NCBI GenBank assembly: GCA_029224185.1
Contig: CM055189.1
Location: forward strand, 22,868,055 to 22,932,054
DNA from: Karalla daura
Lineage: Eukaryota; Chordata; Actinopteri; Chaetodontiformes; Leiognathidae
Length of the DNA: 64,000 nt
Direction: 5' to 3'
Each line of letters opens with the position of its first letter. Position 1 is the stretch's first letter. Below are positions 1 through 12,676 of the stretch, piece after piece. A program made the translations under genes and the position numbers. Below the pieces are notes generated by a model that made no database searches, was not told the DNA's origin, and saw only the letters and a program-made list of their open reading frames with translations.

Positions 1-133
1 GGGGTGTGAGCCGCCTCCGGGGTGGCCCACGCTCACTGGAAAAAGCAATCCCGAGGCCGGCTGTGGCCCCGGAGCTGAAATATTAACCCTCGCCGAAAGT
101 GAAAAAAACGACCACCCCGGACCTGTCGTTTTG

Positions 134-310
134 GCCGAGATCCCGACCCCAAGCGAGCGAGCCCAAACCCACGATGTGGGGTGTGAGCCACCTCTGGGGT
201 GGCCCACGCTCACTGGAAAAAGCAATCCCGAGGCCGGCTGTGGCCCTGGAGCTGAGATATTAACCCTCGCCGAAAGTGAAAAAAACGACCACCCCGGACC
301 TGTCGTTTTG
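134..310 (+). repeat. Reference D-type satellite monomer
   Basis: This is a representative of the second monomer class. It differs from H at five linked sites: 18 G>A (ccccaagcg), 40 C>G and 43 T>G (cacgatgtgg), 57 G>A (gccacc) and 62 C>T (ctctgggg). Three of these are CpG transitions. In the first 12.6 kb, 20 of 71 monomers are D, spaced 2 to 6 units apart (mostly 3 or 4). In the left and middle of the window the monomer just before a D usually carries gctgaaatatt instead of gctgagatatt. That linkage weakens to the right of about 39 kb. This copy also has ccctgg for ccccgg at 244-249, shared with its duplicate at 2,899-2,904. Confidence 0.93.
168..180. other. D-type dyad: cccac / gtggg inverted repeat, example
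   Basis: In D monomers the two substitutions at 40 and 43 shorten the outer H dyad but create a perfect 5 bp inverted repeat with a 3 nt spacer (168-172 and 176-180). The two monomer classes thus present different small hairpins at the same place. Confidence 0.7.
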
Positions 311-318
311 GCCGAGAT

Positions 319-347
319 CCCGACCCCGAGCGAGCGAGCCCAAACCC
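319..347 (-). other. Four-tract G-rich element (per-monomer G-quadruplex/i-motif candidate), example
   Basis: On the + strand C-runs lie at 319-321, 324-327, 339-341 and 345-347, so the minus strand has four G3-4 tracts with loops of 3, 11 and 2 nt. The 11 nt loop is the (GAGC) repeat and is longer than standard quadruplex predictors allow. The element is present in both H and D monomers, so it recurs about every 177 bp. Folding is not shown. Confidence 0.5.
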
Positions 348-357
348 ACCATTTGGG
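339..357. other. H-type dyad: cccaaa / tttggg inverted repeat, example
   Basis: There is a perfect 6 bp inverted repeat (339-344 and 352-357) with a 7 nt spacer, centred on the H-diagnostic site. It overlaps the last two C-runs of the G-rich element, so the two folds would be mutually exclusive on one molecule. It recurs in every H monomer. Confidence 0.7.
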
Positions 358-3300
358 GTGTGAGCCGCCTCCGGGGTGGCCCACGCTCACTGGAAAAAGC
401 AATCCCGAGGCCGGCTGTGGCCCCGGAGCTGAGATATTAACCCTCGCCGAAAGTGAAAAAAACGACCACCCCGGACCTGTCGTTTTGGCCGAGATCCCGA
501 CCCCGAGCGAGCGAGCCCAAACCCACCATTTGGGGTGTGAGCCGCCTCCGGGGTGGCCCACGCTCACTGGAAAAAGCAATCCCGAGGCCGGCTGTGGCCC
601 CGGAGCTGAAATATTAACCCTCGCCGAAAGTGAAAAAAACGACCACCCCGGACCTGTCGTTTTGGCCGAGATCCCGACCCCAAGCGAGCGAGCCCAAACC
701 CACGATGTGGGGTGTGAGCCACCTCTGGGGTGGCCCACGCTCACTGGAAAAAGCAATCCCGAGGCCGGCTGTGGCCCCGGAGCTGAGATATTAACCCTCG
801 CCGAAAGTGAAAAAAACGACCACCCCGGACCTGTCGTTTTGGCCGAGATCCCGACCCCGAGCGAGCGAGCCCAAACCCACCATTTGGGGTGTGAGCCGCC
901 TCCGGGGTGGCCCACGCTCACTGGAAAAAGCAATCCCGAGGCCGGCTGTGGCCCCGGAGCTGAAATATTAACCCTCGCCGAAAGTGAAAAAAACGACCAC
1001 CCCGGATCTGTCGTTTTGGCCGAGATCCCGACCCCGAGCGAGCGAGCCCAAACCCACCATTTGGGGTGTGAGCCGCCTCCGGGGTGTCCCACGCTCACTG
1101 GAAAAAGCAATCCCGAGGCCGGCTGTGGCCCCGGAGCTGAGATATTAACCCTCGCCGAAAGTGAAAAAAACGACCACCCCGGACCTGTCGTTTTGGCCGA
1201 GATCCCGACCCCGAGCGAGCGAGCCCAAACCCACCATTTGGGGTGTGAGCCGCCTCCGGGGTGGCCCACGCTCACTGGAAAAAGCAATCCCGAGGCCGGC
1301 TGTGGCCCCGGAGCTGAAATATTAACCCTCGCCGAAAGTGAAAAAAACGACCACCCCGGACCTGTCGTTTTGGCCGAGATCCCGACCCCAAGCGAGCGAG
1401 CCCAAACCCACGATGTGGGGTGTGAGCCACCTCTGGGGTGGCCCACGCTCACTGGAAAAAGCAATCCCGAGGCCGGCTGTGGCCCCGGAGCTGAGATATT
1501 AACCCTCGCCGAAAGTGAAAAAAACGACCACCCCGGACCTGTCGTTTTGGCCGAGATCCCGACCCCGAGCGAGCGAGCCCAAACCCACCATTTGGGGTGT
1601 GAGCCGCCTCCAGGGTGGCCCACGCTCACTGGAAAAAGCAATCCCGAGGCCGGCTGTGGCCCCGGAGCTGAGATATTAACCCTCGCCGAAAGTGAAAAAA
1701 ACGACCACCCCGGACCTGTCGTTTTGGCCGAGATCCCGACCCCGAGCGAGCGAGCCCAAACACACCATTTGGGGTGTGAGCCGCCTCCGGGGTGGCCCAC
1801 GCTCACTGGAAAAAGCAATCCCGAGGCCGGCTGTGGCCCCGGAGCTGAAATATTAACCCTCGCCGAAAGTGAAAAAAACGACCACCCCGGACCTGTCGTT
1901 TTGGCCGAGATCCCGACCCCAAGCGAGCGAGCCCAAACCCACGATGTGGGGTGTGAGCCACCTCTGGGGTGGCCCACGCTCACTGGAAAAAGCAATCCCG
2001 AGGCCGGCTGTGGCCCCGGAGCTGAGATATTAACCCTCGCCGAAAGTGAAAAAAACGACCACCCCGGACCTGTCGTTTTGGCCGAGATCCCGACCCCGAG
2101 CGAGCGAGCCCAAACCCACCATTTGGGGTGTGAGCCGCCTCCGGGGTGGCCCACGCTCACTGGAAAAAGCAATCCCGAGGCCGGCTGTGGCCCCGGAGCT
2201 GAGATATTAACCCTCGCCGAAAGTGAAAAAAACGACCACCCCGGACCTGTCGTTTTGGCCGAGATCCCGACCCCGAGCGAGCGAGCCCAAACCCACCATT
2301 TGGGGTGTGAGCCGCCTCCGGGGTGGCCCACGCTCACTGGAAAAAGCAATCCCGAGGCCGGCTGTGGCCCCGGAGCTGAAATATTAACCCTCGCCGAAAG
2401 TGAAAAAAACGACCACCCCGGATCTGTCGTTTTGGCCGAGATCCCGACCCCGAGCGAGCGAGCCCAAACCCACCATTTGGGGTGTGAGCCGCCTCCGGGG
2501 TGTCCCACGCTCACTGGAAAAAGCAATCCCGAGGCCGGCTGTGGCCCCGGAGCTGAGATATTAACCCTCGCCGAAAGTGAAAAAAACGACCACCCCGGAC
2601 CTGTCGTTTTGGCCGAGATCCCGACCCCGAGCGAGCGAGCCCAAACCCACCATTTGGGGTGTGAGCCGCCTCCGGGGTGGCCCACGCTCACTGGAAAAAG
2701 CAATCCCGAGGCCGGCTGTGGCCCCGGAGCTGAAATATTAACCCTCGCCGAAAGTGAAAAAAACGACCACCCCGGACCTGTCGTTTTGGCCGAGATCCCG
2801 ACCCCAAGCGAGCGAGCCCAAACCCACGATGTGGGGTGTGAGCCACCTCTGGGGTGGCCCACGCTCACTGGAAAAAGCAATCCCGAGGCCGGCTGTGGCC
2901 CTGGAGCTGAGATATTAACCCTCGCCGAAAGTGAAAAAAACGACCACCCCGGACCTGTCGTTTTGGCCGAGATCCCGACCCCGAGCGAGCGAGCCCAAAC
3001 CCACCATTTGGGGTGTGAGCCGCCTCCGGGGTGGCCCACGCTCACTGGAAAAAGCAATCCCGAGGCCGGCTGTGGCCCCGGAGCTGAGATATTAACCCTC
3101 GCCGAAAGTGAAAAAAACGACCACCCCGGACCTGTCGTTTTGGCCGAGATCCCGACCCCGAGCGAGCGAGCCCAAACCCACCATTTGGGGTGTGAGCCGC
3201 CTCCGGGGTGGCCCAAGCTCACTGGAAAAAGCAATCCCGAGGCCGGCTGTGGCCCCGGAGCTGAAATATTAACCCTCGCCGAAAGTGAAAAAAACGACCA

Positions 3301-6300
3301 CCCCGGACCTGTCGTTTTGGCCGAGATCCCGACCCCAAGCGAGCGAGCCCAAACCCACGATGTGGGGTGTGAGCCACCTCTGGGGTGGCCCACGCTCACT
3401 GGAAAAAGCAATCCCGAGGCCGGCTGTGGCCCCGGAGCTGAGATATTAACCCTCGCCGAAAGTGAAAAAAACGACCACCCCGGACCTGTCGTTTTGGCCG
3501 AGATCCCGACCCCGAGCGAGCGAGCCCAAACCCACCATTTGGGGTGTGAGCCGCCTCCGGGGTGGCCCACGCTCACTGGAAAAAGCAATCCCGAGGCCGG
3601 CTGTGGCCCCGGAGCTGAAATATTAACCCTCGCCGAAAGTGAAAAAAACGACCACCCCGGATCTGTCGTTTTGGCCGAGATCCCGACCCCGAGCGAGCGA
3701 GCCCAAACCCACCATTTGGGGTGTGAGCCGCCTCCGGGGTGTCCCACGCTCACTGGAAAAAGCAATCCCGAGGCCGGCTGTGGCCCCGGAGCTGAGATAT
3801 TAACCCTCGCCGAAAGTGAAAAAAACGACCACCCCGGACCTGTCGTTTTGGCCGAGATCCCGACCCCGAGCGAGCGAGCCCAAACCCACCATTTGGGGTG
3901 TGAGCCGCCTCCGGGGTGGCCCACGCTCACTGGAAAAAGCAATCCCGAGGCCGGCTGTGGCCCCGGAGCTGAAATATTAACCCTCGCCGAAAGTGAAAAA
4001 AACGACCACCCCGGACCTGTCGTTTTGGCCGAGATCCCGACCCCAAGCGAGCGAGCCCAAACCCACGATGTGGGGTGTGAGCCACCTCTGGGGTGGCCCA
4101 CGCTCACTGGAAAAAGCAATCCCGAGGCCGGCTGTGGCCCCGGAGCTGAGATATTAACCCTCGCCGAAAGTGAAAAAAACGACCACCCCGGACCTGTCGT
4201 TTTGGCCGAGATCCCGACCCCGAGCGAGCGAGCCCAAACCCACCATTTGGGGTGTGAGCCGCCTCCAGGGTGGCCCACGCTCACTGGAAAAAGCAATCCC
4301 GAGGCCGGCTGTGGCCCCGGAGCTGAGATATTAACCCTCGCCGAAAGTGAAAAAAACGACCACCCCGGACCTGTCGTTTTGGCCGAGATCCCGACCCCGA
4401 GCGAGCGAGCCCAAACACACCATTTGGGGTGTGAGCCGCCTCCGGGGTGGCCCACGCTCACTGGAAAAAGCAATCCCGAGGCCGGCTGTGGCCCCGGAGC
4501 TGAAATATTAACCCTCGCCGAAAGTGAAAAAAACGACCACCCCGGACCTGTCGTTTTGGCCGAGATCCCGACCCCAAGCGAGCGAGCCCAAACCCACGAT
4601 GTGGGGTGTGAGCCACCTCTGGGGTGGCCCACGCTCACTGGAAAAAGCAATCCCGAGGCCGGCTGTGGCCCCGGAGCTGAGATATTAACCCTCGCCGAAA
4701 GTGAAAAAAACGACCACCCCGGACCTGTCGTTTTGGCCGAGATCCCGACCCCGAGCGAGCGAGCCCAAACCCACCATTTGGGGTGTGAGCCGCCTCCGGG
4801 GTGGCCCACGCTCACTGGAAAAAGCAATCCCGAGGCCGGCTGTGGCCCCGGAGCTGAGATATTAACCCTCGCCGAAAGTGAAAAAAACGACCACCCCGGA
4901 CCTGTCGTTTTGGCCGAGATCCCGACCCCGAGCGAGCGAGCCCAAACCCACCATTTGGGGTGTGAGCCGCCTCCGGGGTGTCCCACGCTCACTGGAAAAA
5001 GCAATCCCGAGGCCGGCTGTGGCCCCGGAGCTGAGATATTAACCCTCGCCGAAAGTGAAAAAAACGACCACCCCGGACCTGTCGTTTTGGCCGAGATCCC
5101 GACCCCGAGCGAGCGAGCCCAAACCCACCATTTGGGGTGTGAGCCGCCTCCGGGGTGGCCCACGCTCACTGGAAAAAGCAATCCCGAGGCCGGCTGTGGC
5201 CCCGGAGCTGAAATATTAACCCTCGCCGAAAGTGAAAAAAACGACCACCCCGGACCTGTCGTTTTGGCCGAGATCCCGACCCCAAGCGAGCGAGCCCAAA
5301 CCCACGATGTGGGGTGTGAGCCACCTCTGGGGTGGCCCACGCTCACTGGAAAAAGCAATCCCGAGGCCGGCTGTGGCCCCGGAGCTGAGATATTAACCCT
5401 CGCCGAAAGTGAAAAAAACGACCACCCCGGACCTGTCGTTTTGGCCGAGATCCCGACCCCGAGCGAGCGAGCCCAAACCCACCATTTGGGGTGTGAGCCG
5501 CCTCCAGGGTGGCCCACGCTCACTGGAAAAAGCAATCCCGAGGCCGGCTGTGGCCCCGGAGCTGAGATATTAACCCTCGCCGAAAGTGAAAAAAACGACC
5601 ACCCCGGACCTGTCGTTTTGGCCGAGATCCCGACCCCGAGCGAGCGAGCCCAAACCCACCATTTGGGGTGTGAGCCGCCTCCGGGGTGGCCCACGCTCAC
5701 TGGAAAAAGCAATCCCGAGGCCGGCTGTGGCCCCGGAGCTGAGATATTAACCCTCGCCGAAAGTGAAAAAAACGACCACCCCGGACCTGTCGTTTTGGCC
5801 GAGATCCCGACCCCGAGCGAGCGAGCCCAAACCCACCATTTGCGGTGTGAGCCGCCTCCGGGGTGGCCCACGCTCACTGGAAAAAGCAATCCCGAGGCCG
5901 GCTGTGGCCCCGGAGCTGAGATATTAACCCTCGCCGAAAGTGAAAAAAACGACCACCCCGGACCTGTCGTTTTGGCCGAGATCCCGACCCCAAGCGAGCG
6001 AGCCCAAACCCACGATGTGGGGTGTGAGCCACCTCTGGGGTGGCCCACGCTCACTGGAAAAAGCAATCCCGAGGCCGGCTGTGGCCCCGGAGCTGAGATA
6101 TTAACCCTCGCCGAAAGTGAAAAAAACGACCACCCCGGACCTGTCGTTTTGGCCGAGATCCCGACCCCGAGCGAGCGAGCCCAAACCCACCATTTGGGGT
6201 GTGAGCCGCCTCCAGGGTGGCCCACGCTCACTGGAAAAAGCAATCCCGAGGCCGGCTGTGGCCCCGGAGCTGAGATATTAACCCTCGCCGAAAGTGAAAA

Positions 6301-9300
6301 AAACGACCACCCCGGACCTGTCGTTTTGGCCGAGATCCCGACCCCGAGCGAGCGAGCCCAAACCCACCATTTGGGGTGTGAGCCGCCTCCGGGGTGGCCC
6401 ACGCTCACTGGAAAAAGCAATCCCGAGGCCGGCTGTGGCCCCGGAGCTGAGATATTAACCCTCGCCGAAAGTGAAAAAAACGACCACCCCGGACCTGTCG
6501 TTTTGGCCGAGATCCCGACCCCGAGCGAGCGAGCCCAAACCCACCATTTGCGGTGTGAGCCGCCTCCGGGGTGGCCCACGCTCACTGGAAAAAGCAATCC
6601 CGAGGCCGGCTGTGGCCCCGGAGCTGAGATATTAACCCTCGCCGAAAGTGAAAAAAACGACCACCCCGGATCTGTCGTTTTGGCCGAGATCCCGACCCCG
6701 AGCGAGCGAGCCCAAACCCACCATTTGGGGTGTGAGCCGCCTCCGGGGTGTCCCACGCTCACTGGAAAAAGCAATCCCGAGGCCGGCTGTGGCCCCGGAG
6801 CTGAGATATTAACCCTCGCCGAAAGTGAAAAAAACGACCACCCCGGACCTGTCGTTTTGGCCGAGATCCCGACCCCGAGCGAGCGAGCCCAAACCCACCA
6901 TTTGGGGTGTGAGCCGCCTCCGGGGTGGCCCACGCTCACTGGAAAAAGCAATCCCGAGGCCGGCTGTGGCCCCGGAGCTGAAATATTAACCCTCGCCGAA
7001 AGTGAAAAAAACGACCACCCCGGACCTGTCGTTTTGGCCGAGATCCCGACCCCAAGCGAGCGAGCCCAAACCCACGATGTGGGGTGTGAGCCACCTCTGG
7101 GGTGGCCCACGCTCACTGGAAAAAGCAATCCCGAGGCCGGCTGTGGCCCCGGAGCTGAGATATTAACCCTCGCCGAAAGTGAAAAAAACGACCACCCCGG
7201 ACCTGTCGTTTTGGCCGAGATCCCGACCCCGAGCGAGCGAGCCCAAACCCACCATTTGGGGTGTGAGCCGCCTCCGGGGTGGCCCACGCTCACTGGAAAA
7301 AGCAATCCCGAGGCCGGCTGTGGCCCCGGAGCTGAGATATTAACCCTCGCCGAAAGTGAAAAAAACGACCACCCCGGACCTGTCGTTTTGGCCGAGATCC
7401 CGACCCCAAGCGAGCGAGCCCAAACCCACGATGTGGGGTGTGAGCCACCTCTGGGGTGGCCCACGCTCACTGGAAAAAGCAATCCCGAGGCCGGCTGTGG
7501 CCCCGGAGCTGAGATATTAACCCTCGCCGAAAGTGAAAAAAACGACCACCCCGGACCTGTCGTTTTGGCCGAGATCCCGACCCCGAGCGAGCGAGCCCAA
7601 ACCCACCATTTGGGGTGTGAGCCGCCTCCGGGGTGGCCCACGCTCACTGGAAAAAGCAATCCCGAGGCCGGCTGTGGCCCCGGAGCTGAGATATTAACCC
7701 TCGCCGAAAGTGAAAAAAACGACCACCCCGGACCTGTCGTTTTGGCCGAGATCCCGACCCCGAGCGAGCGAGCCCAAACCCACCATTTGGGGTGTGAGCC
7801 GCCTCCGGGGTGTCCCACGCTCACTGGAAAAAGCAATCCCGAGGCCGGCTGTGGCCCCGGAGCTGAGATATTAACCCTCGCCGAAAGTGAAAAAAACGAC
7901 CACCCCGGACCTGTCGTTTTGGCCGAGATCCCGACCCCGAGCGAGCGAGCCCAAACCCACCATTTGGGGTGTGAGCCGCCTCCGGGGTGGCCCACGCTCA
8001 CTGGAAAAAGCAATCCCGAGGCCGGCTGTGGCCCCGGAGCTGAAATATTAACCCTCGCCGAAAGTGAAAAAAACGACCACCCCGGACCTGTCGTTTTGGC
8101 CGAGATCCCGACCCCAAGCGAGCGAGCCCAAACCCACGATGTGGGGTGTGAGCCACCTCTGGGGTGGCCCACGCTCACTGGAAAAAGCAATCCCGAGGCC
8201 GGCTGTGGCCCCGGAGCTGAGATATTAACCCTCGCCGAAAGTGAAAAAAACGACCACCCCGGACCTGTCGTTTTGGCCGAGATCCCGACCCCGAGCGAGC
8301 GAGCCCAAACCCACCATTTGGGGTGTGAGCCGCCTCCAGGGTGGCCCACGCTCACTGGAAAAAGCAATCCCGAGGCCGGCTGTGGCCCCGGAGCTGAGAT
8401 ATTAACCCTCGCCGAAAGTGAAAAAAACGACCACCCCGGACCTGTCGTTTTGGCCGAGATCCCGACCCCGAGCGAGCGAGCCCAAACCCACCATTTGGGG
8501 TGTGAGCCGCCTCCGGGGTGGCCCACGCTCACTGGAAAAAGCAATCCCGAGGCCGGCTGTGGCCCCGGAGCTGAAATATTAACCCTCGCCGAAAGTGAAA
8601 AAAACGACCACCCCGGACCTGTCGTTTTGGCCGAGATCCCGACCCCAAGCGAGCGAGCCCAAACCCACGATGTGGGGTGTGAGCCACCTCTGGGGTGGCC
8701 CACGCTCACTGGAAAAAGCAATCCCGAGGCCGGCTGTGGCCCCGGAGCTGAGATATTAACCCTCGCCGAAAGTGAAAAAAACGACCACCCCGGACCTGTC
8801 GTTTTGGCCGAGATCCCGACCCCGAGCGAGCGAGCCCAAACCCACCATTTGGGGTGTGAGCCGCCTCCAGGGTGGCCCACGCTCACTGGAAAAAGCAATC
8901 CCGAGGCCGGCTGTGGCCCCGGAGCTGAGATATTAACCCTCGCCGAAAGTGAAAAAAACGACCACCCCGGACCTGTCGTTTTGGCCGAGATCCCGACCCC
9001 GAGCGAGCGAGCCCAAACCCACCATTTGGGGTGTGAGCCGCCTCCGGGGTGGCCCACGCTCACTGGAAAAAGCAATCCCGAGGCCGGCTGTGGCCCCGGA
9101 GCTGAGATATTAACCCTCGCCGAAAGTGAAAAAAACGACCACCCCGGACCTGTCGTTTTGGCCGAGATCCCGACCCCGAGCGAGCGAGCCCAAACCCACC
9201 ATTTGCGGTGTGAGCCGCCTCCGGGGTGGCCCACGCTCACTGGAAAAAGCAATCCCGAGGCCGGCTGTGGCCCCGGAGCTGAGATATTAACCCTCGCCGA

Positions 9301-12300
9301 AAGTGAAAAAAACGACCACCCCGGATCTGTCGTTTTGGCCGAGATCCCGACCCCGAGCGAGCGAGCCCAAACCCACCATTTGGGGTGTGAGCCGCCTCCG
9401 GGGCGTCCCACGCTCACTGGAAAAAGCAATCCCGAGGCCGGCTGTGGCCCCGGAGCTGAGATATTAACCCTCGCCGAAAGTGAAAAAAACGACCACCCCG
9501 GACCTGTCGTTTTGGCCGAGATCCCGACCCCGAGCGAGCGAGCCCAAACCCACCATTTGGGGTGTGAGCCGCCTCCGGGGTGGCCCACGCTCACTGGAAA
9601 AAGCAATCCCGAGGCCGGCTGTGGCCCCGGAGCTGAAATATTAACCCTCGCCGAAAGTGAAAAAAACGACCACCCCGGACCTGTCGTTTTGGCCGAGATC
9701 CCGACCCCAAGCGAGCGAGCCCAAACCCACGATGTGGGGTGTGAGCCACCTCTGGGGTGGCCCACGCTCACTGGAAAAAGCAATCCCGAGGCCGGCTGTG
9801 GCCCCGGAGCTGAGATATTAACCCTCGCCGAAAGTGAAAAAAACGACCACCCCGGACCTGTCGTTTTGGCCGAGATCCCGACCCCGAGCGAGCGAGCCCA
9901 AACCCACCATTTGGGGTGTGAGCCGCCTCCAGGGTGGCCCACGCTCACTGGAAAAAGCAATCCCGAGGCCGGCTGTGGCCCCGGAGCTGAGATATTAACC
10001 CTCGCCGAAAGTGAAAAAAACGACCACCCCGGACCTGTCGTTTTGGCCGAGATCCCGACCCCGAGCGAGCGAGCCCAAACCCACCATTTGGGGTGTGAGC
10101 CGCCTCCGGGGTGGCCCACGCTCACTGGAAAAAGCAATCCCGAGGCCGGCTGTGGCCCCGGAGCTGAAATATTAACCCTCGCCGAAAGTGAAAAAAACGA
10201 CCACCCCGGACCTGTCGTTTTGGCCGAGATCCCGACCCCAAGCGAGCGAGCCCAAACCCACGATGTGGGGTGTGAGCCACCTCTGGGGTGGCCCACGCTC
10301 ACTGGAAAAAGCAATCCCGAGGCCGGCTGTGGCCCCGGAGCTGAGATATTAACCCTCGCCGAAAGTGAAAAAAACGACCACCCCGGACCTGTCGTTTTGG
10401 CCGAGATCCCGACCCCGAGCGAGCGAGCCCAAACCCACCATTTGGGGTGTGAGCCGCCTCCGGGGTGGCCCACGCTCACTGGAAAAAGCAATCCCGAGGC
10501 CGGCTGTGGCCCCGGAGCTGAGATATTAACCCTCGCCGAAAGTGAAAAAAACGACCACCCCGGACCTGTCGTTTTGGCCGAGATCCCGACCCCGAGCGAG
10601 CGAGCCCAAACCCACCATTTGGGGTGTGAGCCGCCACCGGGGTGGCCCACGCTCACTGGAAAAAGCAATCCCGAGGCCGGCTGTGGCCCCGGAGCTGAAA
10701 TATTAACCCTCGCCGAAAGTGAAAAAAACGACCACCCCGGACCTGTCGTTTTGGCCGAGATCCCGACCCCAAGCGAGCGAGCCCAAACCCACGATGTGGG
10801 GTGTGAGCCACCTCTGGGGTGGCCCACGCTCACTGGAAAAAGCAATCCCGAGGCCGGCTGTGGCCCCGGAGCTGAGATATTAACCCTCGCCGAAAGTGAA
10901 AAAAACGACCACCCCGGACCTGTCGTTTTGGCCGAGATCCCGACCCCGAGCGAGCGAGCCCAAACCCACCATTTGGGGTGTGAGCCGCCTCCGGGGTGGC
11001 CCACGCTCACTGGAAAAAGCAATCCCGAGGCCGGCTGTGGCCCCGGAGCTGAAATATTAACCCTCGCCGAAAGTGAAAAAAACGACCACCCCGGACCTGT
11101 CGTTTTGGCCGAGATCCCGACCCCAAGCGAGCGAGCCCAAACCCACGATGTGGGGTGTGAGCCACCTCTGGGGTGGCCCACGCTCACTGGAAAAAGCAAT
11201 CCCGAGGCCGGCTGTGGCCCCGGAGCTGAGATATTAACCCTCGCCGAAAGTGAAAAAAACGACCACCCCGGACCTGTCGTTTTGGCCGAGATCCCGACCC
11301 CGAGCGAGCGAGCCCAAACCCACCATTTGGGGTGTGAGCCGCCTCCGGGGTGGCCCACGCTCACTGGAAAAAGCAATCCCGAGGCCGGCTGTGGCCCCGG
11401 AGCTGAAATATTAACCCTCGCCGAAAGTGAAAAAAACGACCACCCCGGACCTGTCGTTTTGGCCGAGATCCCGACCCCAAGCGAGCGAGCCCAAACCCAC
11501 GATGTGGGGTGTGAGCCACCTCTGGGGTGTCCCACGCTCACTGGAAAAAGCAATCCCGAGGCCGGCTGTGGCCCCGGAGCTGAGATATTAACCCTCGCCG
11601 AAAGTGAAAAAAACGACCACCCCGGACCTGTCGTTTTGGCCGAGATCCCGACCCCGAGCGAGCGAGCCCAAACCCACCATTTGGGGTGTGAGCCGCCTCC
11701 GGGGTGTCCCACGCTCACTGGAAAAAGCAATCCCGAGGCCGGCTGTGGCCCCGGAGCTGAGATATTAACCCTCGCCGAAAGTGAAAAAAACGACCACCCC
11801 GGACCTGTCGTTTTGGCCGAGATCCCGACACCGAGCGAGCGAGCCCAAACCCACCATTTGGGGTGTGAGCCGCCTCCGGGGTGTCCCACGCTCACTGGAA
11901 AAAGCAATCCCGAGGCCGGCTGTGGCCCCGGAGCTGAGATATTAACCCTCGCCGAAAGTGAAAAAAACGACCACCCCGGACCTGTCGTTTTGGCCGAGAT
12001 CCCGACCCCGAGCGAGCGAGCCCAAACCCACCATTTGGGGTGTGAGCCGCCTCCGGGGTGGCCCACGCTCACTGGAAAAAGCAATCCCGAGGCCGGCTGT
12101 GGCCCCGGAGCTGAAATATTAACCCTCGCCGAAAGTGAAAAAAACGACCACCCCGGACCTGTCGTTTTGGCCGAGATCCCGACCCCAAGCGAGCGAGCCC
12201 AAACCCACGATGTGGGGTGTGAGCCACCTCTGGGGTGGCCCACGCTCACTGGAAAAAGCAATCCCGAGGCCGGCTGTGGCCCCGGAGCTGAGATATTAAC

Positions 12301-12668
12301 CCTCGCCGAAAGTGAAAAAAACGACCACCCCGGACCTGTCGTTTTGGCCGAGATCCCGACCCCGAGCGAGCGAGCCCAAACCCACCATTTGGGGTGTGAG
12401 CCGCCTCCAGGGTGGCCCACGCTCACTGGAAAAAGCAATCCCGAGGCCGGCTGTGGCCCCGGAGCTGAGATATTAACCCTCGCCGAAAGTGAAAAAAACG
12501 ACCACCCCGGACCTGTCGTTTTGGCCGAGATCCCGACCCCGAGCGAGCGAGCCCAAACCCACCATTTGGGGTGTGAGCCGCCTCCGGGGTGGCCCACGCT
12601 CACTGGAAAAAGCAATCCCGAGGCCGGCTGTGGCCCCGGAGCTGAGATATTAACCCTCGCCGAAAGTG

Positions 12669-12676
12669 AAAAAAAA
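12669..12676 (+). other. A8 homopolymer: single-base insertion in the satellite
   Basis: The monomer-wide A7 tract (gtgaaaaaaacg) has eight A residues here. It is one of only two places where the 177 bp register shifts, by +1, relative to everything to the left. The distance between flanking S markers at 9,326 and 12,867 is 20 units plus 1 bp, which confirms it. It could be a true slippage mutation or a homopolymer error in the assembly. Confidence 0.9.

Larger units (their letters stand above)
311..487 (+). repeat. Reference H-type satellite monomer
   Basis: This is a representative of the commonest monomer, numbered from the gccgagatcc start. In order it holds a C-rich stretch with a (GAGC)3 run (positions 11-37), the H-diagnostic ccatttgggg, a G-rich segment (gccgcctccggggtggcc), ggaaaaagcaatcccg, an AT-rich patch gagatattaa (121-130), and an A7 tract near 146-152 followed by cgaccaccccgg. 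H monomers carry G18, C40, T43, G57 and C62. Subtypes differ by one or two bases, for example g69>t (C subtype, ggggtgtccc) and g123>a, which creates an AATATT SspI site. Confidence 0.95.
1..4980 (+). repeat. 15-monomer (2,655 bp) tandem duplication
   Basis: Bases 1-2,325 match 2,656-4,980 at an offset of exactly 2,655 bp (15 units). Rare shared markers fix the register: ccctgg (247 and 2,902), a cctccaggg variant (1,612 and 4,267) and a cacacc variant (1,762 and 4,417). The one difference I noted is c561 against a3216. The copies part at 2,326/4,981, where the second copy has a C-subtype monomer in place of an ordinary one. Each unit contains one 7-mer and one 8-mer version of the local HOR (D H H D, 1-2 H, C, H). 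Confidence 0.85.

Noticed and set aside
61..130. Telomere-like ttaaccctcg motif
   Set aside because: It is a single partial match per monomer with no tandem (TTAGGG)n or (TTTAGGG)n. It is simply part of the 177 bp unit.
328..341. (GAGC)3 as an independent microsatellite
   Set aside because: It is a fixed part of every monomer and shows no length variation among copies, so it is not behaving as a microsatellite.
296..345. Possible 5S rRNA or tRNA-derived origin (minus-strand GATCTCGG; plus-strand gtgagccgcct resembling the 5S box C area)
   Set aside because: Only short matches (8 bases exact, then scattered). The two resemblances are on opposite strands, and there is no complete A/B or A/C box set. 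A structural search for 5S or tRNA with a significant score would be needed to revive this.
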